A program made the translations under genes and the position numbers. From contig CALEHQ010000042.1 of assembly GCA_937876315.1 (NCBI GenBank), positions 124,001 to 188,000 of the forward strand: a stretch of DNA of 64,000 nucleotides, read 5' to 3'. Origin of the DNA: an uncultured Actinomycetes bacterium (GTDB taxonomy: Bacteria; Actinomycetota; Acidimicrobiia; Acidimicrobiales; Acidimicrobilacustridaceae). Positions within the stretch are counted from its first letter, which is position 1, and every line of letters begins with the position of its first letter. Below the pieces are notes generated by a model that worked only from the letters and a program-made list of their open reading frames with translations, did not search any database and had not been told where the DNA came from. This document shows, in pieces, positions 17,381 to 25,633 of the stretch.

Positions 17381-17703
17381 CTTGTCACCGTTTCCTACGC
17401 CTCGCGCGAACCCAGCAGCGCTGGAACCACCGAATTCCTCGGTAGGGATCGGGCCCCGACGCTGGGGCGATGCTTCGCAATCCATGGTTTAGAATCTTTA
17501 CAGACCACCCCTAGAGCCGCAACGCGGACGCCGGATTCCTGCCATCAGGTGGTTTCGAGCGGCAGAGATCGGCTCGCGTGATGCGATCCGGGCGATCCTC
17601 CGAAACTGATGTTCGCCGGTCTCGAGATGGTTGCGGGCCCACGATTCATCAATCGCAGCCTCGCTACGATCCCATCGGGGATTTCGCCATGGGGGGCTTC
17701 ACG
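17381..17703. other. Divergent intergenic region between NlpC/P60 and SMP-30 genes
   Basis: A 323-base stretch without a supported gene. On the plus side TACGAT at 17665-17670 and GGGGGG at 17690-17695 form a -10 box and ribosome-binding site for the lactonase. On the minus side a GC-rich, potentially folded leader precedes the hydrolase start (CGCCCCAGCGTCGGGGC hairpin near 17454-17470). Possibly regulatory, but I could not match it to a known RNA family. Confidence 0.4.
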
Positions 17704-18567
17704 ATGCAGACGGTTCTGGACGGTCTCTGGTTTGGTGAGGGCCCTCGGTGGCACGCAGAGCGCTTGTGGTTCAGCGATATGCACGGCCATCGAGTCCTCT
17801 CAACCGATCTCGCCGGCGATGTCCGAACCGAGATCGAAATGAGCGATGACGAGCCTTCAGGCCTCGGTTGGCTGCCCGACGGCCGCCTCCTCGTCGTTGC
17901 AATGGAATCGCAACAACTCCGTCGGGTCGAGCGCGACGGAACACTCGCTCTGCATGCTGACCTCTCGGTAATCGCACGAGGCTCTCTCAACGACATGATC
18001 GTTGCGTCGGATGGCACGGCATATGTCGGAGATATGGGGAGCCGTATCCACGAAGGCGGCGAGCGCCAACCTGGCCAAACCATCGCCGTTCAATCCGACG
18101 GTTCGTGGTTTGTTGCTGCAGAGGAACTGGAAGCACCAAACGGCCACGTCCTCACGCCCAACGACGATGTCCTTCTCGTCGCTGAGAGTGCCGCTGCCCG
18201 GGTGACCGCATTCGATCGCCGACCGGACGGCACCCTCTCAAATCGTCGGGTCTACGCAGCCCTCCGTCCTTCACCCGATGGACCGCCGTTCGCCCCGCCG
18301 GATGGGATCTGCCTCGACGCCGAAGGTGCTGTTTGGGTGGCTGATCCAATCGGGGCTCGAGTTTTCCGGGTTCTCCCCGGAGGCCAAACCACCGCCGAAC
18401 ACCAATTCGACGGGTTGATCCCGGTCGCTTGCGTTTTGGGTGGCCCGGACCGACGAACGCTCTTTGTCTGCGCGGCCGCCGATTGGAAACGCGAAGAGGT
18501 TCTCAAAGCCCCAACCGGTGTGATCTTGGCCATCGATACCGAGATCAGCGGAGTCGGACGGCCCTGA
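17704..18567 (+). CDS. SMP-30/gluconolactonase/LRE-like beta-propeller hydrolase
   Basis: A 287-residue six-bladed beta-propeller that hydrolyses a lactone or related ester using a divalent metal. Metal-site segments match the family: the early FGEGPRWH (Glu), LNDMIVASDGTAYVGDMG, PNGHVLTPND (Asn) and PPDGICLDAEGAVWVADP (Asp). The start is set at the ATG preceded by ATGGGGGGC (G-rich ribosome site); a 42-residue extension upstream lacks family similarity. A lactonase would suit the products of the nearby Baeyer-Villiger-type enzymes, which form lactones from cyclic ketones (inference). It converges with an SDR gene. Confidence 0.87.
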   Translation: MQTVLDGLWFGEGPRWHAERLWFSDMHGHRVLSTDLAGDVRTEIEMSDDEPSGLGWLPDGRLLVVAMESQQLRRVERDGTLALHADLSVIARGSLNDMIVASDGTAYVGDMGSRIHEGGERQPGQTIAVQSDGSWFVAAEELEAPNGHVLTPNDDVLLVAESAAARVTAFDRRPDGTLSNRRVYAALRPSPDGPPFAPPDGICLDAEGAVWVADPIGARVFRVLPGGQTTAEHQFDGLIPVACVLGGPDRRTLFVCAAADWKREEVLKAPTGVILAIDTEISGVGRP

Positions 18568-18623
18568 CAAACGTTCCTTGTGGACGTTCACCTACACATT
18601 GAACACATTGATGTGAGCCGCGA

Positions 18624-18639
18624 CGGTCGGGTCCGACCG
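18624..18639. terminator. Weak hairpin between convergent SMP-30 and SDR genes
   Basis: CGGTCGG followed by CCGACCG makes a GC-rich stem with almost no loop (or a six-base stem with a four-base loop). It lies between two convergent stops. No T-tract follows on either strand, so termination activity is uncertain. Confidence 0.3.
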
Positions 18640-18645
18640 GGACAA

Positions 18646-19491
18646 TCACGCGTCGGGGCGAAGCAGAACTTCGTGGATCGTCCCGTCGAGATCAGTGAAT
18701 CCAAGTTCGCGCGCGAGGGCCGCCGACGAGAACGCTCGGCCCGATCGATCATCGAGGTCTCCGCACCCCAACAAGGCGACAACCGCGCGACCGAGAAACC
18801 GCGGCGATTCGGCGCCGGAAAGGTCGAAACGACCTTCGCCAGGGAGTTCAATGAACACGTCGTCACCGTCGGTCTGTGCCCCAAGATCAAGAAGTTCAGT
18901 GCGAACCAACCCGGGCCACAACGACACGATCGAAACTCCAGTTCCAGCAAGTTCGATCGCCATGTCCGAAGTCATCTTGTCGACAGCGGCTTTTCCGACT
19001 CCGTACACAACGTTGTGCCCGTAGCTCACCGCACCAGAGGATGAAACATTCACGATCAGTCCACTGTGGTTCTCGAGCATGAGCGGGGCGCCGAAAACGC
19101 TGGACACGTAATGAGAACGCGTGCCGATATCGATGACCTGATCCCACGCTTCGATCGGGAGTTCCCAAAACTTCTTGCCGAGCCACGGCACGAGGTCGGG
19201 AGCGGAATACACGTTATTCACCAGAACATCGAGTCGGCCGTGTTCTGAACGAACACGATCAAAGACTGCCTTCACCTGCTCGTCATCGTGATGATCGCAT
19301 GCAACCGCTATGCCCTGACCCCCAAGTTCATCGATCTGCGCGGCCGTCTCGCCCACCGTGCCCGGAATTGGACCAACCTCAACACTGCGGCCAGTCACAT
19401 AGACAGTGAAACCCGCCGCACCCAACTCAAGGGCTATTCCCTTACCGATACCGCGACTCGCTCCAGTCACAACAGCAACTTGTTCAGCCAT
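18646..19491 (-). CDS. Short-chain dehydrogenase/reductase, DHRS1-like
   Basis: A 281-residue SDR with cofactor loop TGASRGIGKG at 9-18, an Arg/Ser pair after beta-2 (TGRSVEVG) that suggests NADP, VLVNNVYSAPDLVPW instead of the NNAG block, and catalytic YGVGK. The NNxY/SAP variation and the insert after it resemble the DHRS1 group (SDR19C). A GGGGGAG ribosome site precedes the ATG. It diverges from a GNAT gene across a region with two perfect inverted repeats. Reaction: carbonyl reduction or alcohol oxidation of an unknown hydrophobic metabolite. Confidence 0.9.
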   Translation of the reverse strand: MAEQVAVVTGASRGIGKGIALELGAAGFTVYVTGRSVEVGPIPGTVGETAAQIDELGGQGIAVACDHHDDEQVKAVFDRVRSEHGRLDVLVNNVYSAPDLVPWLGKKFWELPIEAWDQVIDIGTRSHYVSSVFGAPLMLENHSGLIVNVSSSGAVSYGHNVVYGVGKAAVDKMTSDMAIELAGTGVSIVSLWPGLVRTELLDLGAQTDGDDVFIELPGEGRFDLSGAESPRFLGRAVVALLGCGDLDDRSGRAFSSAALARELGFTDLDGTIHEVLLRPDA

Positions 19492-19549
19492 GACACTCTC
19501 CCCCTCGTGTAGGACGAATTCAAAACGCTTGATGCACTCCCCCCGGAAT

Positions 19550-19564
19550 ACTTCGTTACGAAGT
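19550..19564. promoter_or_regulatory. Perfect 7-1-7 inverted repeat, candidate operator
   Basis: ACTTCGT-T-ACGAAGT lies between the divergent SDR and GNAT genes. A second, wider repeat (GTCGTGT at 19574-19580 with ACACGAC at 19596-19602) follows. Both fit binding sites for dimeric regulators; no regulator is encoded next to them. Confidence 0.5.
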
Positions 19565-19631
19565 GTACAGATTGTCGTGTCGATCAGCGATGGTCACACG
19601 ACTTCGCCGGCTTTTGCAGTGACGTTCTGAC

Positions 19632-19637
19632 TAGCCT
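19632..19637 (+). promoter_or_regulatory. -10 box of a leaderless promoter for the GNAT gene
   Basis: TAGCCT, six bases, then ATG at 19644. No ribosome-binding site is present in the six bases or upstream. Confidence 0.6.
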
Positions 19638-19643
19638 CGCTAC

Positions 19644-20273
19644 ATGAGTGAGCAATCGAACGTCCAGCTCATCTCGAGCCAACAACGCGACGAATCGATT
19701 GCCGTGACGAGCCGAGCGTTTTGGCCTGACCCATTGTTTGGCTTCTTCGCCAAGAGCCCAGAACAAGAGAAACGACTGCTGCCGGTCTTCCTCGGTGCAC
19801 TCTTACGCGACTGCTTCCACCACGGACAGGTATGGGGAGCCAGTGAGGATCAACGCGTGGTTGGTTCTGCATCCTGGCTTCCGCCAGAAGGCACCCCGCG
19901 ATCAAGGACCCGAGAGTTCAGGATCTACGCAGCATGCGCACGCGCACTGATTTTGGGGCGCAATCGCGTCACGGGCATGAAACTCCTCGGCGCCGTTGAA
20001 GACGAGCATCCGTCAGAACCTCATTGGTATCTGGCCCTTCTCGGCGTCGATCCCAGCCTGCAGGGACACGGCTACGGAAGAGCACTCCTTCAACCGGTGC
20101 TGACGAAATGCGACACGGCGATAGAGCCGGCCTATCTCGAGACCCAGAAGCCAGAGAATTTGCCTTTCTACGAGCGCTTTGGCTTTCGAGTACTGAAAGA
20201 GATCAGCGTTCCGGGCAGTCCCCCGGTGTGGTTGATGTGGCGTGATCCTGACCCGGCGAGACTCGAGCACTGA
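19644..20273 (+). CDS. GNAT family N-acetyltransferase
   Basis: A 209-residue acetyl-CoA-dependent acyltransferase. Motif A is LLGVDPSLQGHGYGRALLQPVL (in parts, about 132-152), with the Q-G-x-G-Y-G pyrophosphate loop; motif B is YLETQKPENLPFYERFGFRV near 164-183. The N-terminal part (AFWPDPLFGFFAKSPEQEKRLL) is typical of a group often annotated as GNAT proteins of unknown substrate in actinobacteria. It is leaderless. A molybdopterin oxidoreductase gene follows 43 bases later on the same strand. Substrate unknown. Confidence 0.88.
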   Translation: MSEQSNVQLISSQQRDESIAVTSRAFWPDPLFGFFAKSPEQEKRLLPVFLGALLRDCFHHGQVWGASEDQRVVGSASWLPPEGTPRSRTREFRIYAACARALILGRNRVTGMKLLGAVEDEHPSEPHWYLALLGVDPSLQGHGYGRALLQPVLTKCDTAIEPAYLETQKPENLPFYERFGFRVLKEISVPGSPPVWLMWRDPDPARLEH

Positions 20274-20316
20274 CGAGCAACCTCGCTGCTCGCGCTGCCC
20301 GTGAGAGGATCAAGCG

Positions 20317-22344
20317 GTGGATGTACAGACGTTTTGCCGAGTGTGCAATGCAATGTGCGGACTTGTCGTAACTGTTGAGAATGAGACGATCACGAAGATC
20401 CGAGGCGACGACACGCATGCACTTTCACGTGGCTACACCTGCCCAAAAGGTAGAGCGCTTGGCGTGTTACATCACGATGATCAGAGACTCAATGTTCCAC
20501 TTTCACGAAGAGGCCCTGAACTCGAGGAAACCACTTGGCTCTCCGTCCTCGACGATCTTTCTGATCGAATTGCGACATCGATCAGCGAAGACGGGCCAGA
20601 GTCCGTTGCGATGTACCTCGCCAGCGGTTCGGCATTCGATACAGCGGGACGACGGGCCGCAGAACGGTTCCTGACAGTTCTCGGTTCACATCAGAAGTAC
20701 ACAGCGACAACGATCGATACTCCGAGCAAACCCCTTGTGGCTGAGATCATCGGTGGTTGGTCCGGCCTCACTCCAATCTGGGATCACGAATCATCGAGAC
20801 TGTTACTGCTGTTCGGCAGTAACCCTGTTGTCTCGCATGGCCACTCGAACGCGATCCCCGATCCAGTTCGACGCGTTCGAGAGTTTCAAGCCAAAGGCAG
20901 TTCAATTTGGGTGATCGATCCGCGCAGAACCGAAACTGCGACGCTTGCCGATCACCACTTGCAACTCGCACCCGGGACCGATTGGCTCGTCCTCGGCTGG
21001 CTTGTCCGAAATCTGTTGAGTCGCCACCCTGCTGCTTCCACCCTGAGTGAACGAACAACTGACCACGAAGATCTTGCTGCATACGTCGCCGGCTTCGACG
21101 ATGAACTCGTCACCACCAATTGCGATCTCGCTTTATCGACTCTTGAATCTCTTTGTGATGCAGTCCTCCGCGCGGGAAGAGTCAGCGCTCTCACTGGGAC
21201 GGGTGTCTCAATGTCGGCGACAGCAAATGTCACCGAGTACTTGCTATGGGCGCTCCACATCGTTACCGACTCCTACGACCGCCCGGGCGGGATGTGGTTC
21301 AACCCTGGTTACCTCCTTCAACTCGATACCCGTCCGCTTCCCCTCTCCGACGGGACTCCGGAATCGGGGCCAAAGAGTCGACCGCTTCTCCCCCGTCGCT
21401 TTGGCGAATATCCCTGTTCGGCACTGATTCCTGAGATCGAGGCGGGAAACATCACGACCCTCATCGTTGTCGGCGGCAATCCCGTCACTGCTCTTCCCGA
21501 TACGGATCGCACAATCGCCGCACTTCGGTCGCTGACCACGCTCGCCGTTGTCGACATTCTTCCAACCGAGACCACAGAACTAGCGAGCCACGTTCTGCCC
21601 GCAGTCGATCAGCTTGAGCGCGCTGATCTCACCTGGCTTCTCGACAGTTTCCAACTCGCAGTTTCCGCACAGTTCACCGAGGCAGTCGTGGCTCCACTCG
21701 TCGAACGGAAGCCTGTGTGGTGGATGTTTGGTCAAATCGCGGACCGACTCGGACTCGATCTGCTCCCTAGCGGCACAACGACTGACCTCGCCACCGATCA
21801 AACGTTTCTCCAATCGGTCATAACCCGAAGCCGTGATTCCGAAGCCCTGATGAGTTCGTCAACGCTCACCATCCACTCGGGAGCCGTCTTCGGTTGGGTC
21901 ACCGAGAATGTGCTCCCCGATGGCAAATGGCGACTTCAAGCCCCGGTCATCGCTGAACAACTGTCAGTCCATTTGCAGAACGCCCGCTCAGGTGCCGAAA
22001 ACCAACTCGTGCTCATCCCAAGCCGCCAACTTCGGCTCATGAATTCTCAGTTTCGCGAGATTGCTGCACCCGGAGGAACCGTTGACGAAATCGTGATCCA
22101 TGCCTCGCCTCGGAACGTCCTTTCCCTCGGATCACCAGAATTTGCAACTGTTGAAAGTTCGAATGGTTCGCTCTCGGCTCGACTCGTCGCCGACCCGAAT
22201 CTTCGCGATGACTGCGTAACCGTCACCCACGGCGGTCGAGACCCAAATGTCTGCGCGCTGACCGATACCGACGAAGGGATCGATCCCCTTTCAGGAATGG
22301 TTCTGCAGTCCGGGTTTGGAGTCAGTCTCCGTGTCGCGGAGTAA
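20317..22344 (+). CDS. Molybdopterin oxidoreductase, DMSO reductase superfamily, paralogue B
   Basis: A 675-residue bis-MGD enzyme with one [4Fe-4S] cluster: C7-x2-C10-x3-C14 (FCRVCNAMCG) and a fourth Cys near 42 (RGYTCPKGRAL). Shared blocks with paralogue A (9531-11525) include GSNPVVSHGH, WVIDPRRTETA, the QLERADLT segment and the C-terminal NG.SLSARL / VTVTHGG domain. At the common metal-ligand site it reads TATTIDTPSK, without Cys or SeCys. No export signal, so cytoplasmic. GTG start with GAGAGG eight bases upstream. No iron-sulfur or membrane partner subunit is adjacent, so the redox partner is encoded elsewhere or the enzyme is a single subunit. Confidence 0.88.
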   Translation: MDVQTFCRVCNAMCGLVVTVENETITKIRGDDTHALSRGYTCPKGRALGVLHHDDQRLNVPLSRRGPELEETTWLSVLDDLSDRIATSISEDGPESVAMYLASGSAFDTAGRRAAERFLTVLGSHQKYTATTIDTPSKPLVAEIIGGWSGLTPIWDHESSRLLLLFGSNPVVSHGHSNAIPDPVRRVREFQAKGSSIWVIDPRRTETATLADHHLQLAPGTDWLVLGWLVRNLLSRHPAASTLSERTTDHEDLAAYVAGFDDELVTTNCDLALSTLESLCDAVLRAGRVSALTGTGVSMSATANVTEYLLWALHIVTDSYDRPGGMWFNPGYLLQLDTRPLPLSDGTPESGPKSRPLLPRRFGEYPCSALIPEIEAGNITTLIVVGGNPVTALPDTDRTIAALRSLTTLAVVDILPTETTELASHVLPAVDQLERADLTWLLDSFQLAVSAQFTEAVVAPLVERKPVWWMFGQIADRLGLDLLPSGTTTDLATDQTFLQSVITRSRDSEALMSSSTLTIHSGAVFGWVTENVLPDGKWRLQAPVIAEQLSVHLQNARSGAENQLVLIPSRQLRLMNSQFREIAAPGGTVDEIVIHASPRNVLSLGSPEFATVESSNGSLSARLVADPNLRDDCVTVTHGGRDPNVCALTDTDEGIDPLSGMVLQSGFGVSLRVAE

Positions 22345-22347
22345 CAC

Positions 22348-23637
22348 TTAGCTCTTCGCTGCAGCAGCAACACCAGAAATGATGCTGTTCCACTGAGCCA
22401 AATCACGTTCATCGGCAAGACGACCCGTGCGCGTGACGACATCGACATCGGGCGAAAGGGCACGAAGCGCTCCCGCCGTTGCTTGGTCTTTTGGAATGTG
22501 CTTGAACGGGTCGAAGTTGTAGTGCTTCATCGCGTTCTCATACGAGACCTTGTTGATCGTCTCGTCGTCGAAGCCTTTAAGGGTCTTAAGGAGTTCCTCA
22601 GGTGCATTCGGCCAGGTGCCGTCCGAATGTGGGTAATCGGATTCCCAACAAACATTGTCGATGTTGAAGTGGTCGAAGAGTTGTGGTCCAACCGTTTCCT
22701 TGATGAAACACACCAGAATGTGATCATTGAAGATCTGCGTGGGCGAACCAGTCTTCGAGAAGTCGTGGTTAATCCAACCGCCATGACGATCATTGACATG
22801 TTCTGCACGCCAGAGGAAATACGGAATCCATCCGATATCGCCTTCAGTAAGCGAGAACTTCAGGGTGGGGAATCGTTCCCAGAAGGTTGCCCAAATGAGA
22901 TCAACAAGCGTGTAGACGGTTCCGGCTGACGAAAGGGTCATCGCCACGCCAGCGGGTGCGTCCACTGATGTTGCTGCACTCTTCGAGGAAGAACCGAGAT
23001 GACAACAAATAACGGTGTCGGTATCGACACATGCAGCGAACAACGGGTCCCAAGCTCCGGAGTGTATCGAAGGCATGTTGAGGGCCGCCGGATTTTCAGA
23101 GAACGTCACGGCATGACAGCCCTTGGAGGCGAGCCTGCGCACTTCGGCGGCGGCTTCTTCAACGTCCCAGAGCGGGAGGATGCCGCAAGGGATGAATCGA
23201 CCGGGATGCGCGGCACACCATTCGTCGATATGCCAATCGTTGTAGGCCTTGATCATGATCTCGTTGATCGCACGATCGGGGCCTTGGTTCAAGACCTGCC
23301 CCGAGAAACCGGTCCAGTTCGGAAAATTTAATCCAGCGAGTTGACCGCCTGCATTCATGTCTCGAACGCGTTCGTTGACATCCCAGCAACCAGGGCGCAT
23401 CTGGTCATAACGAGAGGCATCGACATTGAAATACTCGCGAGGCTTCCCGGCGACAGCATTGAGTCCGAGATTGCGACCCTTGAGGTCGCCGTACCACCAC
23501 TGTTCGATTCCGTTCTCGTCGGTAACGACCCGTGGCGCGAACTCTTTGTACTTGGCGGGCACATGTGCATCGAACATGTTGGCCGGCTCAGCAATGTGGT
23601 CATCGACACTGATCAGGATTAGATCGTCAGCATTCAT
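22348..23637 (-). CDS. Amidohydrolase family 2 (ACMSD-like) protein
   Basis: A 429-residue metal-dependent TIM-barrel hydrolase or decarboxylase. The N-terminal metal motif appears as SVDDHIAEPANMF (where ACMSD has a H-x-H), a central VICCHLGSSS gives a metal His, and ESDYPHSDGTWPNAPE carries the conserved metal Asp near residue 325-340. Actinobacterial relatives of this length are found in catabolic regulons of steroids and aromatic acids. The ATG at 23637 follows GAGGGGGTCCCA, which decides the start against an open extension to 23739. Upstream lies a strong palindrome ending the VOC gene. Decarboxylation or hydrolysis of a ring-cleavage product is plausible. Confidence 0.87.
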   Translation of the reverse strand: MNADDLILISVDDHIAEPANMFDAHVPAKYKEFAPRVVTDENGIEQWWYGDLKGRNLGLNAVAGKPREYFNVDASRYDQMRPGCWDVNERVRDMNAGGQLAGLNFPNWTGFSGQVLNQGPDRAINEIMIKAYNDWHIDEWCAAHPGRFIPCGILPLWDVEEAAAEVRRLASKGCHAVTFSENPAALNMPSIHSGAWDPLFAACVDTDTVICCHLGSSSKSAATSVDAPAGVAMTLSSAGTVYTLVDLIWATFWERFPTLKFSLTEGDIGWIPYFLWRAEHVNDRHGGWINHDFSKTGSPTQIFNDHILVCFIKETVGPQLFDHFNIDNVCWESDYPHSDGTWPNAPEELLKTLKGFDDETINKVSYENAMKHYNFDPFKHIPKDQATAGALRALSPDVDVVTRTGRLADERDLAQWNSIISGVAAAAKS

Positions 23638-23710
23638 TGGGACCCCCTCGGTCAACCCTTGCTTTGAGAAGCAATGCTCGCAGACTAGGCCCAACCCGTT
23701 CAGGATGACG

Positions 23711-23746
23711 AAGGGTCGTAGGCCAAATATTTGGCCCACGACCCTT
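23711..23746 (-). terminator. 36-base near-perfect palindrome downstream of the VOC gene
   Basis: AAGGGTCGT, one mismatch, GGCCAAAT, then the exact reverse complement with one mismatch. It would form a 17-pair stem with a tiny AATATT turn. It lies 37 bases after the VOC gene stop (minus strand) and before the amidohydrolase start, so a terminator or transcript-end stabiliser is likely; a U-tract is lacking. Confidence 0.5.
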
Positions 23747-23782
23747 TCAATCGAAATGTAATGTTTTGACCCTCGCCGCGGC

Positions 23783-24193
23783 TCAGTGCCCCGGTCGTGG
23801 TCCTTCAGATTCGATGATCTCGATGAGATAGCCGTCGGGATCGGAGATGAAGCCCACGATGACTGGCCAGCGTTCGAGTCGCTCAGGCTTCATATGGGAC
23901 TCATAACCGGCAGCAACTGCCTTTTCCCAAGTGGCCACAGCGTCATCAACATAGATGTAGATCTTCCAGAGGGCGCGGCCATGGTCGATCGGCTGGGGTG
24001 TCATCGTCGGGTTGAACTTGGCGAGCTGAAGTCGACCGCCATGTTCGCCTTCGGCTCCGGCGAGATGGACCTCGTTCACATTTGGAATCTCGGTGCGACC
24101 GTGCTCAACGAGACCCATGATCTCGGTATAGAAGCGCACCGACTCCTCGAGATCACTGACTGCAATACAGAACTGACCAACTGTCGAACCCAT
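23783..24193 (-). CDS. VOC superfamily protein (glyoxalase/dioxygenase fold)
   Basis: A 136-residue vicinal-oxygen-chelate protein. It starts GQFCIAVSDLEESVRFYTE, has a VNEVHLAGAEGEHGGRLQLAKF segment and closes with FISDPDGYLIEIIES, giving the typical metal Glu near the C-terminus. One monomer has two beta-alpha-beta3 modules. Members include glyoxalase I, methylmalonyl-CoA epimerase and extradiol dioxygenases; the sequence resembles glyoxalase-I-like proteins most. The start is the ATG preceded by CAAGGGGGAATC; the longer frame to 24259 is unlikely. It diverges from the CMD-family gene. Confidence 0.86.
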   Translation of the reverse strand: MGSTVGQFCIAVSDLEESVRFYTEIMGLVEHGRTEIPNVNEVHLAGAEGEHGGRLQLAKFNPTMTPQPIDHGRALWKIYIYVDDAVATWEKAVAAGYESHMKPERLERWPVIVGFISDPDGYLIEIIESEGPRPGH

Positions 24194-24363
24194 GATTCCC
24201 CCTTGCGTGATGAACTGCGATAAGCAACGTAGCGGAAGCAGCCTCTCCTCGCTCACCATTCTCTTTTCAAAGACGGCCCGCCCGCCTTGGTCGATGTGTC
24301 AACCTTTCGCCAACGTCAGCGATTTCGATCGGACGAAGTCAACGAGCAAGTCTATTTCACACG

Positions 24364-24768
24364 ATGACTGGAGATTCCGTGCCAGACCAACCAAGAGTTG
24401 ATGCCGAGCGATACCAAAAGGGCGTCGCAAAATACCGAGAGATCTACGGCCCCGACCTCCCACTTGCCGAACACGGGTCTGCCGATTTTTTTGACCTCAT
24501 GATCGGGCATCTCTTCGGTGAAGTGTGGACCGGAGAGGCCCTCGACGTTTCCACTCGTCGACTCCTCGTGATCGGTGTCCTTGCCGCCCAACACGAGTTC
24601 GACACCCTCGGCATTCAATTCACGAACGCTCTGCGCACCGGGGAACTCTCGCCCGAACAAGTACGAGAAATCGTCGTGCAGTTGATTCCCTACGTGGGTT
24701 ATCCAAGCAGCGGATCACTGTTTCGTGTTTCGGAAACTGCGATCTCCAATTTAGAGAGCAAGTCATGA
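24364..24768 (+). CDS. Carboxymuconolactone decarboxylase (CMD/AhpD-like) family protein
   Basis: A 134-residue all-helical protein. The family block LDVSTRRLLVIGVLAAQHEFDTLGIQFTNALRTGELSPEQVREIVVQLIPYVGYPSSGS (in parts) spans about 60-122. The AhpD redox CxxC is absent, so a lyase role as in 4-carboxymuconolactone decarboxylase, or a related decarboxylation, is more likely than peroxidase support. Its stop overlaps the start of the dehydrogenase gene (ATGA), the first of a tight catabolic series running to 27978. Confidence 0.85.
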   Translation: MTGDSVPDQPRVDAERYQKGVAKYREIYGPDLPLAEHGSADFFDLMIGHLFGEVWTGEALDVSTRRLLVIGVLAAQHEFDTLGIQFTNALRTGELSPEQVREIVVQLIPYVGYPSSGSLFRVSETAISNLESKS

Positions 24769-25607
24769 CAGCGGTTGCGTGCATCGGGCTTGGTCAAATG
24801 GGCGGACCCATAGCGCTCAACATTGCCAACAGTGGCTTTGACACATCGGTTTTCGACATCTCGGAATCAGCATTCGAGCGTTTCAAGGGATCGACAGCGA
24901 GAATTGCCTCTTCGCCTGCAGATGCAGCGCGCTCAGCGGACGTTGTGTGCATCGTGGTTTTCAATGACGCGCAGACAATCGACACTGTCGCAGGAAGCGA
25001 CGGTGTCCTAGCGACCCTCAAACCTGGGTCAGTCGTGGCCATTCACTCAACCGTGTCACCAGAGACAATCCGCCGACTCGCTCAGGCCGGCTCCGAAAAG
25101 AACGTTCACGTGATTGATGCTGGAATCAGTGGCGGAGAAACCGGCGCAGCTGCCGGAACACTGCTCACGATGGTCGGCGGGTCCACCGAAGCAGTCGGAG
25201 TTGCAACGCCAACGCTTCTAGCGTTCTCTAAGGAAGTCATTCATGCCGGAGACCTCGGAGCCGGGCTCGCTCTCAAGCTTGCGCGGAATGCCACCGGTTA
25301 CATCTGGATGGCTGGTATCCACGAAGCAATGAAAATCACCAGCGCTGCTGGCGTCGAACTCGATGTCCTCCAACACACCATTCGAGAGGCCGGTGTCTTC
25401 GATCAGGCCCTTTCTCCATTCTTGATCGGCGGACCGACCCCGCTACCCGAAGACGCCCACTCATCGATGCGAGACCTACTCACCCATCTCCGGGATCTCG
25501 GCGAGAAGGATCTCGACCAAGCGCTCGGACTTGCTGAAGAGTTGAACCAAGACGTGCCGGTGACGCGGGCGACTCGGAAGTCATTCCACAGCGTCGCTCG
25601 GCTCTAA
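24765..25607 (+). CDS. NAD(P)-dependent beta-hydroxyacid dehydrogenase (3-hydroxyisobutyrate dehydrogenase family)
   Basis: A 280-residue two-domain oxidoreductase. The Rossmann motif GLGQMGGP lies at 8-15; the substrate block DAGISGGETGAAAGTLLTMVGG is near 121-142; the catalytic Lys sits in GLALKLARNATGYIW near 163-177. The last domain is all helical. Likely reaction: oxidation of a beta-hydroxyacid to a semialdehyde, or the reverse. The start overlaps the CMD stop by four bases; the earlier frame to 24525 overlaps that gene and is rejected. The TauD-type dioxygenase follows after 26 bases. Confidence 0.9.
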   Translation: MTAVACIGLGQMGGPIALNIANSGFDTSVFDISESAFERFKGSTARIASSPADAARSADVVCIVVFNDAQTIDTVAGSDGVLATLKPGSVVAIHSTVSPETIRRLAQAGSEKNVHVIDAGISGGETGAAAGTLLTMVGGSTEAVGVATPTLLAFSKEVIHAGDLGAGLALKLARNATGYIWMAGIHEAMKITSAAGVELDVLQHTIREAGVFDQALSPFLIGGPTPLPEDAHSSMRDLLTHLRDLGEKDLDQALGLAEELNQDVPVTRATRKSFHSVARL

Positions 25608-25633
25608 TAATTTCTGACACAGGACGAAACGAC

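Noticed and set aside
17381-17703. Possible c-di-AMP (ydaO) riboswitch ahead of the NlpC/P60 gene, as seen for cell-wall hydrolases in other actinobacteria
   Set aside because: The region is GC-rich and folded-looking, but I could not find the conserved core pieces in the right order.
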